Notes: generated by a model from the letters alone, not told the origin. A stretch of 64,000 nt of DNA from Pseudocercospora fijiensis CIRAD86 (GCF_000340215.1 NW_006921534.1:1421053-1485052); one strand, 5' to 3'; counted from the stretch's first letter, positions 1-13,731 are shown. Made by a program: numbers and translations.

Positions 1-1
1 G

Positions 2-907
2 CGGCAACACAATACACTAGGCGTAAGGTTAAGAAGCGAGATAATAGATAACGTAATTTGCCGAACCCGCTACCGAAGTTGGTAATAGAGGATGTAGAAG
101 TTGCCTAGTAGGCTTAGCACCCGATTCGACACCGAATTAGGGCCCGAGTCGGCATTAGCAAACCCCGCGACTAGAGTAGTTCTAGTTTCTACTACTAACT
201 AACGTCGACTTTCTACTACGCTATATATACAACTACCGCCTTCGAGAATGCTACGTACTTAACTACCTCGCGATTAATATTTAATAGGCGGTATTACCCG
301 CGGCCTTAGCCTATCGCCGTCGATATACTACGCATTTTACGCTAGCGTCGAGAGGTTAATTCAGGAGTCTAGTTAGATTAGTAGTACGTTCCGATTACTA
401 TTATTACTAGAACGCCGAAGGACGCAAGGTTACCTATACGACCTAGTATTAACAGACGAGAAATACGAAGAAGAGTTCCCTAAGGCAGTAAAGCAGATCC
501 GTACGGTAGAGGGACAGACTACGTTTAGGTACCTAGTATACAAGATTTGTTCTAATTATCGCCGACGGACGAGACGAAAAACGGTGCGCGTAACAACGCG
601 TAGAGTCGGCGATACTAGCGATTGCGCGGAAATTGCTATATCTACGGATACTAGACTAGCGACACTAGAAGGATCTAGAGCGGTGCCGCCGTACCGCGTG
701 CTAAATAATGTATAGCAGAGTATAGTTATAGTGCAAGAGCAGAACGGGAAGGTAAAACCTATATATCGACTATATAAACTCGATTATCGCTAGCCTATAG
801 TTAGAGGCCGCGCGTTAGTAGGAGTCGATAATATAGACCTCGAACGATTAGTTAAGATACTGCGGGTAGATTATAGTTTCGAAGCCGGCGTCGACGCCTT
901 ATATTAG
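2..907 (+). pseudogene. RIP-degraded reading frame of unknown family
   Basis: A single frame runs from the left window edge to a TAG at 905-907, about 300 codons, broken only by TAA/TAG codons of the kind produced when CAA, CAG or TGG are mutated by RIP. Between about 380 and 715 it is almost uninterrupted and reads as a charged, Arg/Glu-rich stretch. No motif I recognise is visible. The frame probably belongs to a repeat that extends left of the window. It was found by reading codons by eye, so small frame errors are possible. Confidence 0.45.
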
Positions 908-1619
908 ATAAGCGACTAATATAGACACGTTCGAATTAACAACGAGCGATAGTAGAGGGCTAGTCTATCCGATACATTAGGCAGAGGCCTACAGCTGCGA
1001 TTTGCAATCTATAGGCAAATCAAGGAGGTAGAACGAGCGTAAATGTAAACGCAGAAAAGCAAGATAAATAATTAATTTTACTAAGTCCGATATAGAAGTC
1101 CTACTCTAACAGTAATAGGCACTAATCTATTTATTAAACGGAAGGCAAGATGCCCCGACTACGATAAGCACTACGCTTTAATCTTAGACATATGCTAATA
1201 TATAGTAAGCATATTACGTACAGCAGTCTTAAGCGCCGCGATCTCTTCCTTTATCTATTTAATCTCGGCCTATATTTAAGTACCCTAATCGCGCTATAGC
1301 GATAGCGGACTCGGGGTAGCGCGATAGTTAAGGAAAGGCTGAATCGGCTGCGACTAGTAGTCGTCGTACTAGGGTAGATTGTATGCCTCTAGCTAATCTA
1401 GTAGAATTGCATCTATCGAGTATAGGGCCTCTACGGTATTATCAACCTCGAATTAGCTAAACACGCTAATAGAGATAGTTCTAACTGACCCGTAATGCTA
1501 CGAGGCGGCTTCGAAGGTATATATTCGACCTAGCGGATTAGCTAACGCCGATTGATTTACCGATAAAGAACATATATCTATATATACCGTAGTAGCGACC
1601 GAGCGAGGAATAAATAGTC
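908..1619. other. RIP-mutated DNA without recognisable gene
   Basis: The sequence is TA-rich, nearly free of CA and TG, and has no usable open frame on either strand. A short less-mutated patch near 990-1,060 retains several CA and TG pairs. I see no coding motif. Confidence 0.6.
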
Positions 1620-4402
1620 TAAATGCGCCGATTGCTTTAGTACAATGTCGATAGTGTTGCTATATACCGTCGGCATAGACTGCAATAATTACCGCTAGAC
1701 TAATAATAGCGCTAGATTAATAGTTCCCGAATCCGACTCGCGACCGAATCGGGCTAGTATCGATAAGGTACGAAAATAGCGAACAGTCTATAGGCTACGA
1801 TTATGCTTTAGCGTTAGCGGGGCATATCCGATAGGACTAATAAGCGATTATAGACGGCGACTCGGGCAGTCTATATAGGAGCAGAAGATGAAACCGCAAT
1901 TTAATGCCCCCCTTTTCGTAGGGTAAACAAGCACGAAGACGCGTATAGTCTAATATATACCACGTTAGATTCGTAATAATACTACTACTCGTTGTAGTAT
2001 ACTTAGGATAGGTCGCAACTACGAAGAAGATAAATACAGAACTAAGTCGTTATCTAACTCGATAGAGTCGGATAGGGATACTAGATTCGAAGAAGAAAAC
2101 GGGGAGGATACTCGTTTATATATAGCGACTAGCATTAGATCGAAATTCATAAAGGTAACGTATACTAGAGTACGGTAATAGAGGACTAACGTAACTAGCA
2201 TAAGGGCAAGAATAGCAAAGATCGGGCAAGGCTAAAACGGAAGTACGGCGACGATAGGGCGGATTAGAGCGACGATGCAAAGCTATTAAAACGACATAAG
2301 AAGCGAGACAAAGGCTTAACGACTTCTAGTAAAGAACGTTTAAATCGAAAGAAGGGCTTACTCGAAGTAAGGGAGCAAATCTTATATAACGAGACGCGTC
2401 GTAAACTATTCGCTATTACGTTAACTAGGGCCCGAGGATATAAGACGATGTTTCCTACTACCTAAACCCTAGTATAGGTAGACGAAACAATTAAGGAGGT
2501 ATATAGTAAAAACTACGATCGATTACTAGCTTTACGTACAATAGTGCTATAGCCGGGTAGCTATATACCGTCGAGAGACGTAGTCTAAGCAGTCGGTAGA
2601 GATCCCGATATAATAGTATCGAGACTAATATTAGAATAGTTGCGAGAAGCTATACGAAAGGAGCGAGGCTATATTAATACCTATATCCGATTAACCTTAA
2701 CAAACTAAGCACCGATCGTAATAACCGATACTCTAAAAAGGATAGTATACGCTAAGAGGATGCTCGATAACCAAATCTTCGAGTGCTACGACGAGAAACT
2801 AGTAAGACCCTCTCTAAAATAGTATAGTTACTAGATAATAGCTAACGGTCGACATATGCTACGCGCTACCTTAGTAAGCTTATATATAAATGTCTAGCGG
2901 GTATGCTACTCCGGCAGGATCGGCGAGGCTAGAAGACATATATTAAATAGTACTACTACAAAGTCACCCCTTTTATAATATTGTCTACCGCTACGGTACT
3001 CGGTAGAATACTAACCGGATAGTCGATAGAGTCGCATTTAACCAAAGTTAGAGGTAAAGCGATCTAGCTAGCCCTAGATTACAAGTTGATATACTAGCCG
3101 TTCCTAGATCGGATAACTACGTAGAATGCGACGGATTAAGCTGCTCGTAACCTTCGGTTGTCGAAAGCGTAGAAGATATACGTACGGTATATAGGCAGAG
3201 TATAGGATACCCCTAAATTATTAATAAATAACTTCGAGAGCGTACGTAACGACATCGATGCACTTATAGCAATCGACGTCGTTTTAGATTCCGACGATAA
3301 AGGCGGATCGATCGAGCGCTATAGTAAGAGTAGTCTACAAGCGCCGTATTTCTCTTATCTACTAATATAATCGATAGGTCCTAAAGCGTCTACCGGGCAA
3401 CAATTAAGTAAATAACTTAAAGCCGGCGATAATACGATAGATAGGTTAGCGGAGGCGGAGGCCCTGCCTAAGAAAAACGATATTAGACTACCTATACTAT
3501 AGAGCAGTTTCTAAGCGACAGATTAGGAGCCGACGGGGGCTGCTAATCCGTTTGCTTCGGTACGGGGAGGCAACGGTATAAGTGTAACCGAGACAATAGA
3601 ATACAATAGAACCGAAGACAATTAATACTAAAGGTATAGATATACCGCGGTAATAGCAATAGGGAAGGATTGCGCGCTAATTACTACAAGAACAGCAGGT
3701 ATTCCGACTAGTCTTATATAATAGATAAGACTTTATTCGCGGCGGTAAGTGATCGCGTTAGGGATATATTAGGGCTAGAAGAGAGGGAGTAGATATAGTA
3801 GGCGGATATAGAGGCGGACGGCGGCAAAGTTAAGGAGATAGCATTTAACGAGGAGACGTAGGATCGAAGAATTAGGAGATATATAGTAAAAGAGAAGAAG
3901 AAGTCGAAAGGAAATAAACGAAAGAAGGTAGAGGTATATCGCTTCAATATAGCCGTAGAGGACGAATAGAATATATTCTTATTAACCGTAATAAATAGAT
4001 GCCCTATATAACATAACGAAATCTATTAATACTATACGAGTCGGTCGCTAAGTCGGTACTAACTTAGTATACGTAGTAGACGTATACAAATGCTAGTAGT
4101 TACCCGAGTATACGTATAAACGTTAGATGTTAGTAGAAGCAACAATCGTATAATATACAGATCCGATAGAAAATGTAATTTAAATACTAGTACTAGTATA
4201 TGCGACGACTCGAGCCCGACTCGATATACGAGTCGGACGGTAAAGAATAAAATTCTTACTACGAACAGATTTGCTAGAATTTCTAGATCGCGACGATCCT
4301 ATTAGATAAGATCTTTAACGTGCGATCCTAAGGATCCTAAGGATCCTAAGCGATCCTATCGATAGGATCGTCGCGATCGGTAAAAAAGTTTCCGTAACGT
4401 AC
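1620..4402 (+). repeat. 2.8-kb dispersed repeat, copy 1 (direct copy at 10,945-13,731)
   Basis: From about 1,620 the sequence matches 10,945 onward, base for base apart from mostly C/T and G/A differences, as expected for two copies mutated independently by RIP. The match ends at 4,402 after a terminal motif with an A-run and GTTTCCGTAACG. Just inside that end lie palindromic GATCCTATCGATAGGATC boxes. A relic frame of about 247 codons (2,235-2,978, plus strand) is broken only by TAA/TAG and is unrecognised. No matching inverted end is visible at the left border, so the element may be truncated there or belong to a class without inverted ends. Confidence 0.8.
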
Positions 4403-6545
4403 TCGAAGCGGTATACTCGATCCCGCTAGCGGTAGGACTAGAAGCGCGATTTAGTACGTACGACTAGTACCGAGGCCTTACTATCGCAAGCTCCGCTATT
4501 AAGGTCTATATTTTAGATATTTTAGATTAAATACGATACTATCGATAGCCTTAGTCGCGATCGCGGCCCTATCGACCTCCGCGGCCGTCGAGGAGCTACG
4601 AAATAGTAGTACCCTTCGATCCTATATACTAAGGAAAGCGCGCGTTACGTACATATATATAGAAGCCGCGTATAACGCGTAGTCCGTACGGCTACCTACG
4701 TCCGGACTATCTATATATCGACTTTAGTAGGCGCGTAGTAATTAATTACTATAAGAATAATATAATATCGCGATCGACTAGTACGGACTCTACTAGTACC
4801 GATTTCTATCTAACTACTTTAGCCGCTAGGTAGTTATTCGCGTCGTACCGGTATAGATCTAACGAGGGCTAGCTACTAACTACCTATCGCCGTCCTTTTA
4901 AGGCTCGCCGTAATAGTTATAGAGACCTCTACTTAAGATTATAGTTTTAAAGTATCTAAGGTATAGAAAGCTATAGTAAGTCGTATAGCGGCGGTCGTAC
5001 TTCGATATAGTAGCTAACTAATATTTCTAGTACGAAGAGGTCTACGGTACTCGGTAGGGATTACTATAAGAATCGCGGGTATTCTTTACGAAGATATAGT
5101 AAGACTCCCTACTACTTAGCCTACTATAGAGGATTCTTAATCTACGGTAGTTCGGCTTATTTCCTTCGTTTAGTATCGTCCCCTAGAAGCTAGACCTTAG
5201 ATAGATATTCGAATCGTAGCTAGTAGAAGGAGCGACTATCGCGAAGCCTCTTAAGGTATTTTATATCGCTACTAGCCTTTTCTATAACGACGACGCCGAT
5301 AAGGGGGCTATAAAGGTCCTCGAGATCTAGTATTAGTTTAATATAATATCTAGCTATAGTATTAGCGTCGCCTTACTCTTAGAAAGTGCTACTTATAATT
5401 AAGAACGGACGGTATAGCTCCTAGCCCTATTTAGCGACAAGTACGCTAAGATAACCTACTTCTTAGACTATTTCCGGCTCCTCTATAATAGTATAGGCTT
5501 CGACTAGGCGGCGACGAAGAGTTGTCTCTCGGCTATATACGGCGCTCCTATCTAGCGAAAGCCTTTATTATTATTATTCGGTCTCGCCCCGCTAGAGGAG
5601 TGTCGTAGCGAGTCGAGCGTTATAATAAACTAAGTCGTAGCTAATCGTACTATAGGGCGTAAGGGAGAATATAGTATTTATTATTATAGAGGTTATAGAA
5701 GGAAATCTACGATAATCTTAGTATATTTGTTATAATTATTAGCGTACTATCTGCTCGAACGACATCTTTTTATATCCTTTAATACGATATAAATTTATAG
5801 CTCTAGAAGATATATCTTAGCGGATTATATCGCTAGTATTAGACGACGAGCTCCTTCGCTATAACTCGAGTCCTTAACAACTGCGTTAGTATTAATACCT
5901 AACTAGCAACGATGCCGACGTTATAGTAGTAGAATCTAAGCTAGAGTAGACGATTTAGTACTAGGGCAAAGTCGTATATTCGTCGTCGCGTTATAAGCAG
6001 TCGTTATTGTTGTCGCGGGTCGCTTTATATCGTCGCTTTATATAGATTAGTTAGTATAGGCTCGCTTAGCGCGTAGCGACGGTTACGTACAAAAATAGTA
6101 ATATTGCGGCCTTGCGCGTCGTCTAAACATTGCTACTATAACAACTAAGATAGCGACTACTTCTACGTAGCTCTATCTACCTCCTTCTAGTTATCGACAT
6201 TACTAGTAGCGACCTCTATAAAGACGCTACTCCTATACGGTCTTAGCTGCTATAGCCCTCCCTAATAGTAAGTCTCTAGCCTATAGGTCGCTACTCGCTA
6301 CCTTCGCTAATATCGAGCCGTAGATATAAACGCTCTACGTAATCTACCGTAGTAAGTATTTCAATATTAGGAATTGAATCGTGCTATAGCCGAGCTTAAA
6401 CATAATACTGCTTCTATAGCAATTCGCTAATAGCGCGCTATAGGCCTAGCCCCGGTATATTAAGAAGTGCTCTAAGGCGTAAATAAGCCGTATACTCCGT
6501 CGGTATTATACCGCGTACGCTAGAACCGTATCGTAGTAAAGGACG
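4402..6545 (-). repeat. 2.1-kb dispersed repeat, copy A (inverted copy at about 34,270-36,395)
   Basis: Read on the minus strand this segment matches the plus strand of 34,270-36,395 along its whole length. For example, 5,225-5,460 pairs with 35,380-35,600 and 6,075-6,330 with 34,500-34,750. This copy is cut abruptly at 4,402, where the neighbouring 2.8-kb repeat ends, and at about 6,545. The minus strand holds fairly long collinear open stretches interrupted by TAG/TAA, but I recognise no domain. Heavy RIP mutation is present in both copies. Confidence 0.75.
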
Positions 6546-6552
6546 AAAACTA

Positions 6553-6576
6553 ATACTACTACTACTACTACTACTA
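6553..6576. repeat. (TAC)n microsatellite
   Basis: About eight TAC/ACT triplets in a row lie at the junction between the end of the 2.1-kb repeat and the AT-rich element to its right. Confidence 0.8.
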
Positions 6577-6659
6577 GTAATAGTATAGGCTACCGAGGGT
6601 AATATAACCTATTAGGGTATAGGTAGCTATATTTAGCAAGATAGGATAGGAAACTAGTC

Positions 6660-7193
6660 GTTTAGGCTATACACTCGAAACACTCGAGATTCTTTTCTAG
6701 ATTCTAAGATAACTACTAGATATTATAACTTAAAAATTTATAATACTCTTATTAGTATATAGAACTTTAAGTTCTATTTTTTAGATTTCTAAAAATAGTA
6801 AAGTATAACTTAGAAAAGCTAAAATACTATATTGCTTATTTCTGTTCCCTAGCTTTAGTTTCGTAGAAAATCTATAAATTTTATATTTTTTTATAATAAT
6901 ATACTAAAAATAGAGTACCTTTCTACTATATTACTAAGCTATAAACCTACTAGAAAAAAAGATAAATTAGAAGCAAAATATCTAGAAAAGCGATTTTCTT
7001 TCCTTTATATCTTTTTATCTAGAAGGTTTACGGCTTAGTAATATATAACAAAAGTGTTCTTTTTTTAGTATAGTATTAGGTAAAAGTCTAACTTTTATAA
7101 GTTACCTATTTATCGTTCTAGGATAGCTTAGGATCGCTCGCGATCGCTAGGATCGATAGGATCGATAGGATCGGTAAAAAAGTTTTCGTAACG
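6660..7193 (-). mobile_element. Truncated copy of the TIR element found at 14,678-15,958
   Basis: About 530 bases here are the reverse complement of 14,678-15,215: the AT-rich body, a cluster of GATCGATAGGATC-type boxes (7,125-7,172) and a terminal motif ending in GTTTTCGTAAC at 7,193. Only one terminus is present. The other side stops near 6,660, so the copy is truncated. No transposase frame is visible, which fits a non-autonomous DNA element. Confidence 0.7.
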
Positions 7194-7196
7194 AAG

Positions 7197-10100
7197 TCTC
7201 GCTATCGTAATTAGGTCGCCTCGATAGCCTATCGGTAGGGTTACTTACGCCTAGCCGATATAGAATATTAAAATCGAACCCGGCGAGGTAGACGGCCTAT
7301 CTAGCCTATCGACCTATAACTCGTATAACCTTAGTAATACTACGTAGGTTATTATAGTCTATATAGACCTAAATTGTATACTAAGCACTATTAAGATAGT
7401 AGCGCTAATGTTTAAAGGCTTCTATAATAGCTAAGAGCTCTTACTTATAGGTCTCGTATCGACGTTCTATATTAATTATCTTTCTTAAAAAGAAGGCAAC
7501 TAGATACTAATAATTGTTATCAGATTGTTATAATATAATAGCTAATATAGCAAACTGTAAAGCGTTAGTCTCAATTCGGATCTGTTTGCTTAGTACGAAA
7601 TAGTATAATAAGGGGACTTTAGTAAAGCGTTGCTTTAGACCGTTAAAAGCGGCTTGTGTCTTGTTAGTCTATTTAAACTCTCTAGAAGGGTTTGCCTTAG
7701 TCTTAGTAAGTTCAGTTAATAGCATTATATGCCTCGAATAGCCCTCGATAAAGTAGCGGTAGAAGTTAGCAAAACCTAGGAATAATTGAAGTTCTTTAAT
7801 ACTAGTAGGGGTTAGCTACTTAGTAATAGTTTTAATCCGATTAGGATTAGCCTTAACTCCGTTAATTGATACGAGGAAGCTAAGGAAGGCTACCTCCTTA
7901 GCAGTAAAGGTACATTTAGAAGGCTTGCAATATAGGCTATAAGCCTTAAAGCGATTAAGCACCTTACGGACTATAGTCTAGTGCTCCGCAATATTAGGTA
8001 AATATATATAAACTAGGATGTTATCTAGGTAAACTACGCAGAGATAGTCTAATGGGCCCGACAAGGCCCGATTAATATAGGACTAGAATATTGTAGGAGC
8101 GTTAGCTAGCCCAAATAGTATTACTAAATACTCGAAATAGCTATAGCGAGTGCGGAAGGCTATTTTCTATTCGTCGCCCTTGCGAATACAGATACGATAG
8201 TACGTATCCTTAATGTCTAATATAGTATAAAAGCAGGCGCTAGATAGGCGATCTAGGGTTTTATTAATAAGTAGAAGTAGACAGCGGTCCTTAATAGTAA
8301 TAGCGTTAAGTCTACGGTAATTAATATATAGGCGTAGGCTACTATCCTTCTTTAGAATAAACAGGATTAGTATACTAGCAGGGCTGTTGCTATACTGAAT
8401 TCGACTATTAGCTAGGTTCTTATCTAGGTATTTACGTAGTATAGCAAGCTTACGCTTACTAAGGTTGTAGAGTGGTCTAAAAGGAACCTCTTTGCCCTCT
8501 ATAATATCAATCTTATAGTCTGTCTCCTTAAACATAGGCAATGTCGATGCTAGGTAGTGTTTAAATATATTAATATAGGTTTCTTAAATAGGTCGTAGTA
8601 TACGAGCAAGCTAATTAGGGTCTATACTATTAGGGGGCATAGGTTTATCGTTATTACTACCGAGTAGGTCGGTAGTCGGATTAGCTAAGGATATTAGGTT
8701 GCTAATAAATAGTACCTTAATATTAGCAGGACACTCGCTAGCGTTAATATGTTTAATGTCCTCTTTCCTAGCGATTCTAAATCGCTACTATTAGGTCCCT
8801 AAGTCTATAGTTATAGCGTATTACTTAAGAATATAGTTGCTAAGGACAATATCGGCTAGGAGATTAGTTATATCTACTACGTAGGCAGGAAAGTCTAGTA
8901 GGCGCTTATTGCCGAGGTCGTCTTTTAGTACTATATAAATATAGTAGGCTCTATAGGTTAAGTACCGAGCGTTATTAAACTAAGCTAGGGTTGGCATATT
9001 AGTATCCTTTAATTGTCGGAGGTCTAATTGCTTAGCCGTACGATAGTTAATTAGAGCACTAACTAAATTGCCTAGATCTAGCATAACTCTAGCTTTATAG
9101 TTCGTATTCTAAGTATCGTATATAAGATAGGCGCGGGTAATAGCTAGTACAATGTCGATAGTCTTACGCCGTACGAGGCTAACAGTTAGTATAGCGTTTA
9201 TTCTTTTTTCGATTAATTAGAAGGTTAACTAATAGAGGTAGCGTTAGCTACTAAAAGGTGTTTCCTATATTTAGCTAAAGCACGCTCGATTCGGGCCTAG
9301 TCCTTAGGTTTATCGCACTAGCCTAGTAGATAGCTAGTGCTATTATAATTAAAGCACTTTAACCCGGTTAGTGCATTACTATAGCTATTGCTATTATTAG
9401 CGGAACGGTTAGTACTATAGGGATACGAGCCCCTTCTACGGCCCCTATCGCGGCCTCCTCTATATAGCCGGCGGCTACGGCTTCTTCTACGGTTATTATT
9501 GCTATTCCTATTGTTAGCGTTGTTTTAGTTGCCTCCGCGGCTACGATTGCTACAGTTAGTACTAGTTAGTCGGATCCTTAATTCTAGTCGTTACTAAAGC
9601 TAGATAGCTCGTTTAGCTATTTCTACTTCGACTATAAATTGAATGCGTATTAGATTAGCCTATTTAAATACATAGCGACGGTCTAATTTAAGGATAAGCT
9701 CCTATCTAAGCTTTAGTCGTATCTCTAAGATCTATATAGAATTAGTCTTAGCCGGAAGGTCGTCTTCTAGGGTCTTTAAGTAGGCCTCGAATAAGCGAGC
9801 CGATTAATTAGTCTTTTGTTTAGCTCGAAGGTATAGGTCCTAAGCATATTGTTGCCTTAGTATCGGATTTCTAAGAGTGTCTAGCATAATAGTCTTGTAG
9901 GTTTGCTACTAAATAGTAGTCTAATCGTTAAGGGAGTTAAAATAGTTATCCTAGGTGCGTTTTAGGTCGCTATTAATATACTAGATAGTATAGACGACTA
10001 ACGAATAGTCGTCTAGAAGAGCCCTTAGCGCGTTGCGCTAGTTAAGCTTACAATCACGTATGTAATTATTGTATTGCTTGCGACTAGAGCCGTTAAATAC

Positions 10101-10500
10101 GGTACAGTTCTTAAGCTTAGTATCCTTCTTCTAAACGGTTGCTAATAAAGGTCCTACTATTAGTTTAGTAGTAGTTATAAGAGATTCCTATAGGCGGCGG
10201 ATCTCGAGGAGGTTATTCCTTAGTTGTTGTTCTTAACGCAGAGCAGTAAGCCTATTCTTAGTAGCTTCTTAGAGTCTCTCTACTAGTTAGGGACTAAAGG
10301 CTAGTCGGCTATATCGACGATTAACAATGTTGTTAAGAATATCGTTAACGGGCAATAATAGGTTATTACCTAGAGTCGTAGATTCTTTAATAGGCTCTAT
10401 GCTACTACTATTGTCGTTGCCGGCGCTGCTAGAGGCGCCGCGGTTATTGTTTCGTAATAAACTAGCTATTATAAGGGGTAACACTAATAAGGTATCGTAG
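7197..10500 (-). pseudogene. Ty3/gypsy retrotransposon relic (gag, zinc knuckle, RT, RNase H)
   Basis: Reading the minus strand leftward from 10,484 there is a gag-like open stretch (10,287-10,484). A zinc knuckle follows at 9,307-9,356, where C-x2-C-x4-H-x4-C can be traced although one Cys and the His codon now read Tyr. Reverse transcriptase occupies 8,541 down to about 7,900. Its uninterrupted part (8,167-8,541) carries the typical RLYINYRRLNAITIKDR block, and the catalytic box near 7,995-8,035 reads YLDN instead of YxDD. RNase H follows at 7,340-7,470 (ELLAIIEAFKH, then VYIDYNNL). The element stops at about 7,197, directly against the truncated TIR element, so integrase is missing. Changes are TGG or CAG to TAG and CAY to TAY, typical of RIP. 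It is certainly inactive. Confidence 0.85.
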
Positions 10501-10864
10501 GCCCCTATAGTACGGATATAGCGGAATTAATAAGTATCGGTCTAGTGCGATTAACTTAGTATAATAGGCCGTATAGAAGGCCTTGCTTAATAATTAGTAC
10601 GGTTACCCTAATATAATAGTGCGTATAGGTCCCGTTCTTCGAGCGCAATATAGTCGGATTAGTGCTTTTCGTAGCTATACCGCTAGAAACTTAAAATAAG
10701 GACTATCTAGCTACTACCCTTAAAGGGTAGATCGAATACTATATAATATAGGGTTGTATTAGCAGGTAGATAGGGTAGTAGTAGGTACGGTAGTATTCGA
10801 TAAGGATCTAAGAGGAGAGGGAGGAAGGCAGGCAAGTTAGCCTAACGCTAAGCGCTAAGCCCTA
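10501..10864. other. Possible retroelement leader or LTR remnant
   Basis: RIP-mutated sequence lies upstream of the gypsy gag-like frame. It could contain the 5-prime leader or LTR of that element, but no paired LTR copy was found in the window, so this is inference. Confidence 0.25.
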
Positions 10865-10944
10865 CCTAAGGTATTAAGACTCTAGCTTTACTTAAGCCTA
10901 GTTATATACTAATTACGTATAGCCTCTTTAGCCCTAATAAAATA
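10865..10944 (+). repeat. 80-bp gypsy integrase fragment, duplicate of 13,732-13,812
   Basis: About 80 bases beginning CCTAAGGTATT match 13,732-13,812 with a handful of C/T and G/A changes. The two copies directly flank the 2.8-kb repeat at 10,945-13,731. The right-hand copy continues into a gypsy integrase frame, so this is the same coding segment present twice. Confidence 0.7.
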
Positions 10945-13731
10945 CGCCGATTGCTTTAGTACAATATCGATAGTATTGCTATATACCGTCGGCTTAGACT
11001 GTAATAATTACCGCTAGACTGCTAATAGCGCTAAATTAATAGTTCCCGAATCCGACTCGCGACCGAATCGGGCTAGCGTCGACAAGGTACGAAAATAGCT
11101 AACAGTCTATAGGCTACGATTATGCTTTAGCGTTAGCGGGGCATATCCGATAGGACTAATAAGCAATTATAGACGGCGACTCGGGCAGTCTATATAGGAG
11201 TAGAGAAGGAAACCGCAATTTAATATATCCCTTTTCGTAGGATAAACAAGTATAAAGACGCGTATAGTCTAATATATACTACGTTAGATTCGCAATAATA
11301 CTACTACTCGTTATAGTATATATATAATAGGTCGCAATTACGAAGAAGATAAATATAGAACTTAATTGTTATCCGACTCGATAGAGTCGGATAGGGATAC
11401 TAGAAATAAAGAAGAAAACGGGGAGGAGACTTGCTTATACGTAGCGACTAGTATTAGATCGAAATTTATAAAGGTAACGTATACTAGAGTACGGCAATAT
11501 AGGACTAACGTAACTAGTATAAGGGTAGGAATAGTAAAGATCCGGCAAGGCTAAAACGGAAGTACGGCGGCGATAAGGCCGACCGGAGCGACGATATAAA
11601 GCTATTAAAACGATATAAGAAGCGAGACAAAGGCTCTATCCCTACTAGCGAGGAACATCTAAATCGAAAGAAGGCCTTACTCGAAGCAAGGGAGCAAATC
11701 GTATATAACGAGACGCGTCGTAAACTATTCGCTATTACGTTAACTAGGGCTAGAGGATATAAGACGATGTTTCCTACTACTTAAACCCTAGTATAGGTAG
11801 ACGAGACAATTAAAGAGGTATATAGTAAAAACTACGATCGATTACTAGCTTTATATATAATAGTGCTATAGCCGGGTAGCTATATACCGTCGAAAGACGT
11901 AATCTAAGTAGTCGGTAGAGATCCCGATATAATAGTATCGAGACTAATATTAGAATAGTTACGAGAAGCTATACGAAAGGAGCGAGGCTATATTAATACC
12001 TATATCCGAGCGACGTTAATAGGCGAAGCACCTATCGTAGTAACCGATACTTAAAAAAGGATAGTATACGCTAAAAGGATACTCGATAACTAAATCTTCG
12101 AGTACTACGACGAGAAACTAGTAAGACCCTCTCTAAAATAGTATAGTTACTAGATAATAGCTAACGGTCGATATATGCTACGCGCTACCTTAGTAAGCTT
12201 ATATACAAATGTCTAGCGGGTATACTACTCTAGTAGGATCGGCGAGGCTAGAAGACATATATTAAATAGTACTACTATAAAGTTACCCCTTTTATAATAT
12301 TGTCTACCGCTACGGTACTTAGTAGAATACTAACCGGATAGTCGATAGAGTCGCATTTAACTAAACTTAGAGGTAAAGCGATCTAGCTAGCCTTAGATTA
12401 TAAGTTAATATACTAGCTGTTCCTAGATCGGATAACTACGTAGAACGCGGCGGATTAAGAGGCTCGAGACCTTCGGTTGTCGAAAGAGTAGTCTATATAC
12501 GTACGGTATATAGGCAGAGTATAGGATACCCCTAAATTATTAGTAAATAACTTCAAGAGCGTACGTAACGATATCGATATACTTACGGCAATCGACGTCG
12601 TTTTAGATTCCGACGATAAAGGCGGAGTAATTAAGCGCTATAGTAAGAGTAGCCTACGATCGCCGTATTTCTCTACCCTACTAATATAATAGACAGGTCC
12701 TAAAGGGTCCGCCGGGCAATAACTAAGTAAACAACTTAAAGCCGGCGACAATCCGATAGATAAGTTAGCGGAGGCGGAGGCCCTACCTAAGAAAAACGAT
12801 ATTAGACCTCCTATACTATAGAGCAGTTTCTAAGCGACAGATTAGGAGCAGATAGAGGCTACTAATCCGTTTGCTTCGGTACGGGGAGGCAACGGCACAA
12901 GTACTATAAAGATAATAGAATATAGTAGAACCTAAGATAATTAGTACGAAAGGTATAGATAAACCGCGGCAATAAAAATAGGGAAAGGATTACGCGCTAA
13001 TTACTATACGAATAGTAGGTATTCTAACTAGTCTTACGTAATAGATAAGACTTTATTCGCGGCGGTAAGTAATCGTATTAGGGATGTATTAGGGCTAGAA
13101 GAGGGGGAGTAGATATAGTAGGCGGATATAGAGGCGGACGGCGGTAGAGTCGAGGAGATAGTATTTAACGAAGAGACGTAGGATCGAAGAATTAGGAGAT
13201 ATATAGTAAAAGAGAAGAAGAAGTCGAAAGGAAATAAACGAAAGAAGGTAGAGGTATATCGCTTTAATATAGCCGTAGAGGACGAATAGAATATATTCTT
13301 ATTAAACGTAATAAATAGATATACTATATAACCTAGCGAAATCCGTTAATACTATACGAGTCGGTCGCTAAGTCCGTACTAACTTAGTATACGTAGTAGA
13401 AGTATACAAATACCGGTAGTTATCCGAGTATACGTATAAACGTTAGATATTAGTAGAAGCAACAACTATATAATATACAGATCCGATAGAAAATATAATT
13501 CAAATAGTATTACTAGCACCTATAACGGCTCGAGCCCGACTCGATATACGAGTCGGACGGCGAAAAATGAAATTGCAACTACGATTAGATTTACTAGAAT
13601 TTCTAGATCGCGACGATCCTATCCGACAAGATCTTTAACGTACGATTCTAAGGATCCTAAGGATCCTAAGCGATCCCGAGCGATCCTATCGATAGGATCC
13701 TCGCGATCGGAAAAAAAGTTTCCGTAACGTA
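10945..13731 (+). repeat. 2.8-kb dispersed repeat, copy 2 (direct copy of 1,620-4,402)
   Basis: This copy is collinear with copy 1 and differs mainly by transitions. It includes the terminal GATCCTA boxes (13,612-13,712) and the A-run plus GTTTCCGTAACG end at 13,711-13,729. A 62-codon open stretch (11,366-11,554) exists by chance of mutation. The relic frame equivalent to 2,235-2,978 lies near 11,553-12,300. It is inserted within gypsy integrase sequence, with 80-bp matching flanks on both sides. Confidence 0.8.

Noticed and set aside
2019..2201. 60-codon minus-strand open frame
   Set aside because: Not maintained as open in the second copy of the repeat on the same strand; an effect of RIP composition.
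3714..3947. 77-codon minus-strand open frame
   Set aside because: Ser/Leu/Tyr-rich translation of TA-rich repeat DNA with no motif.
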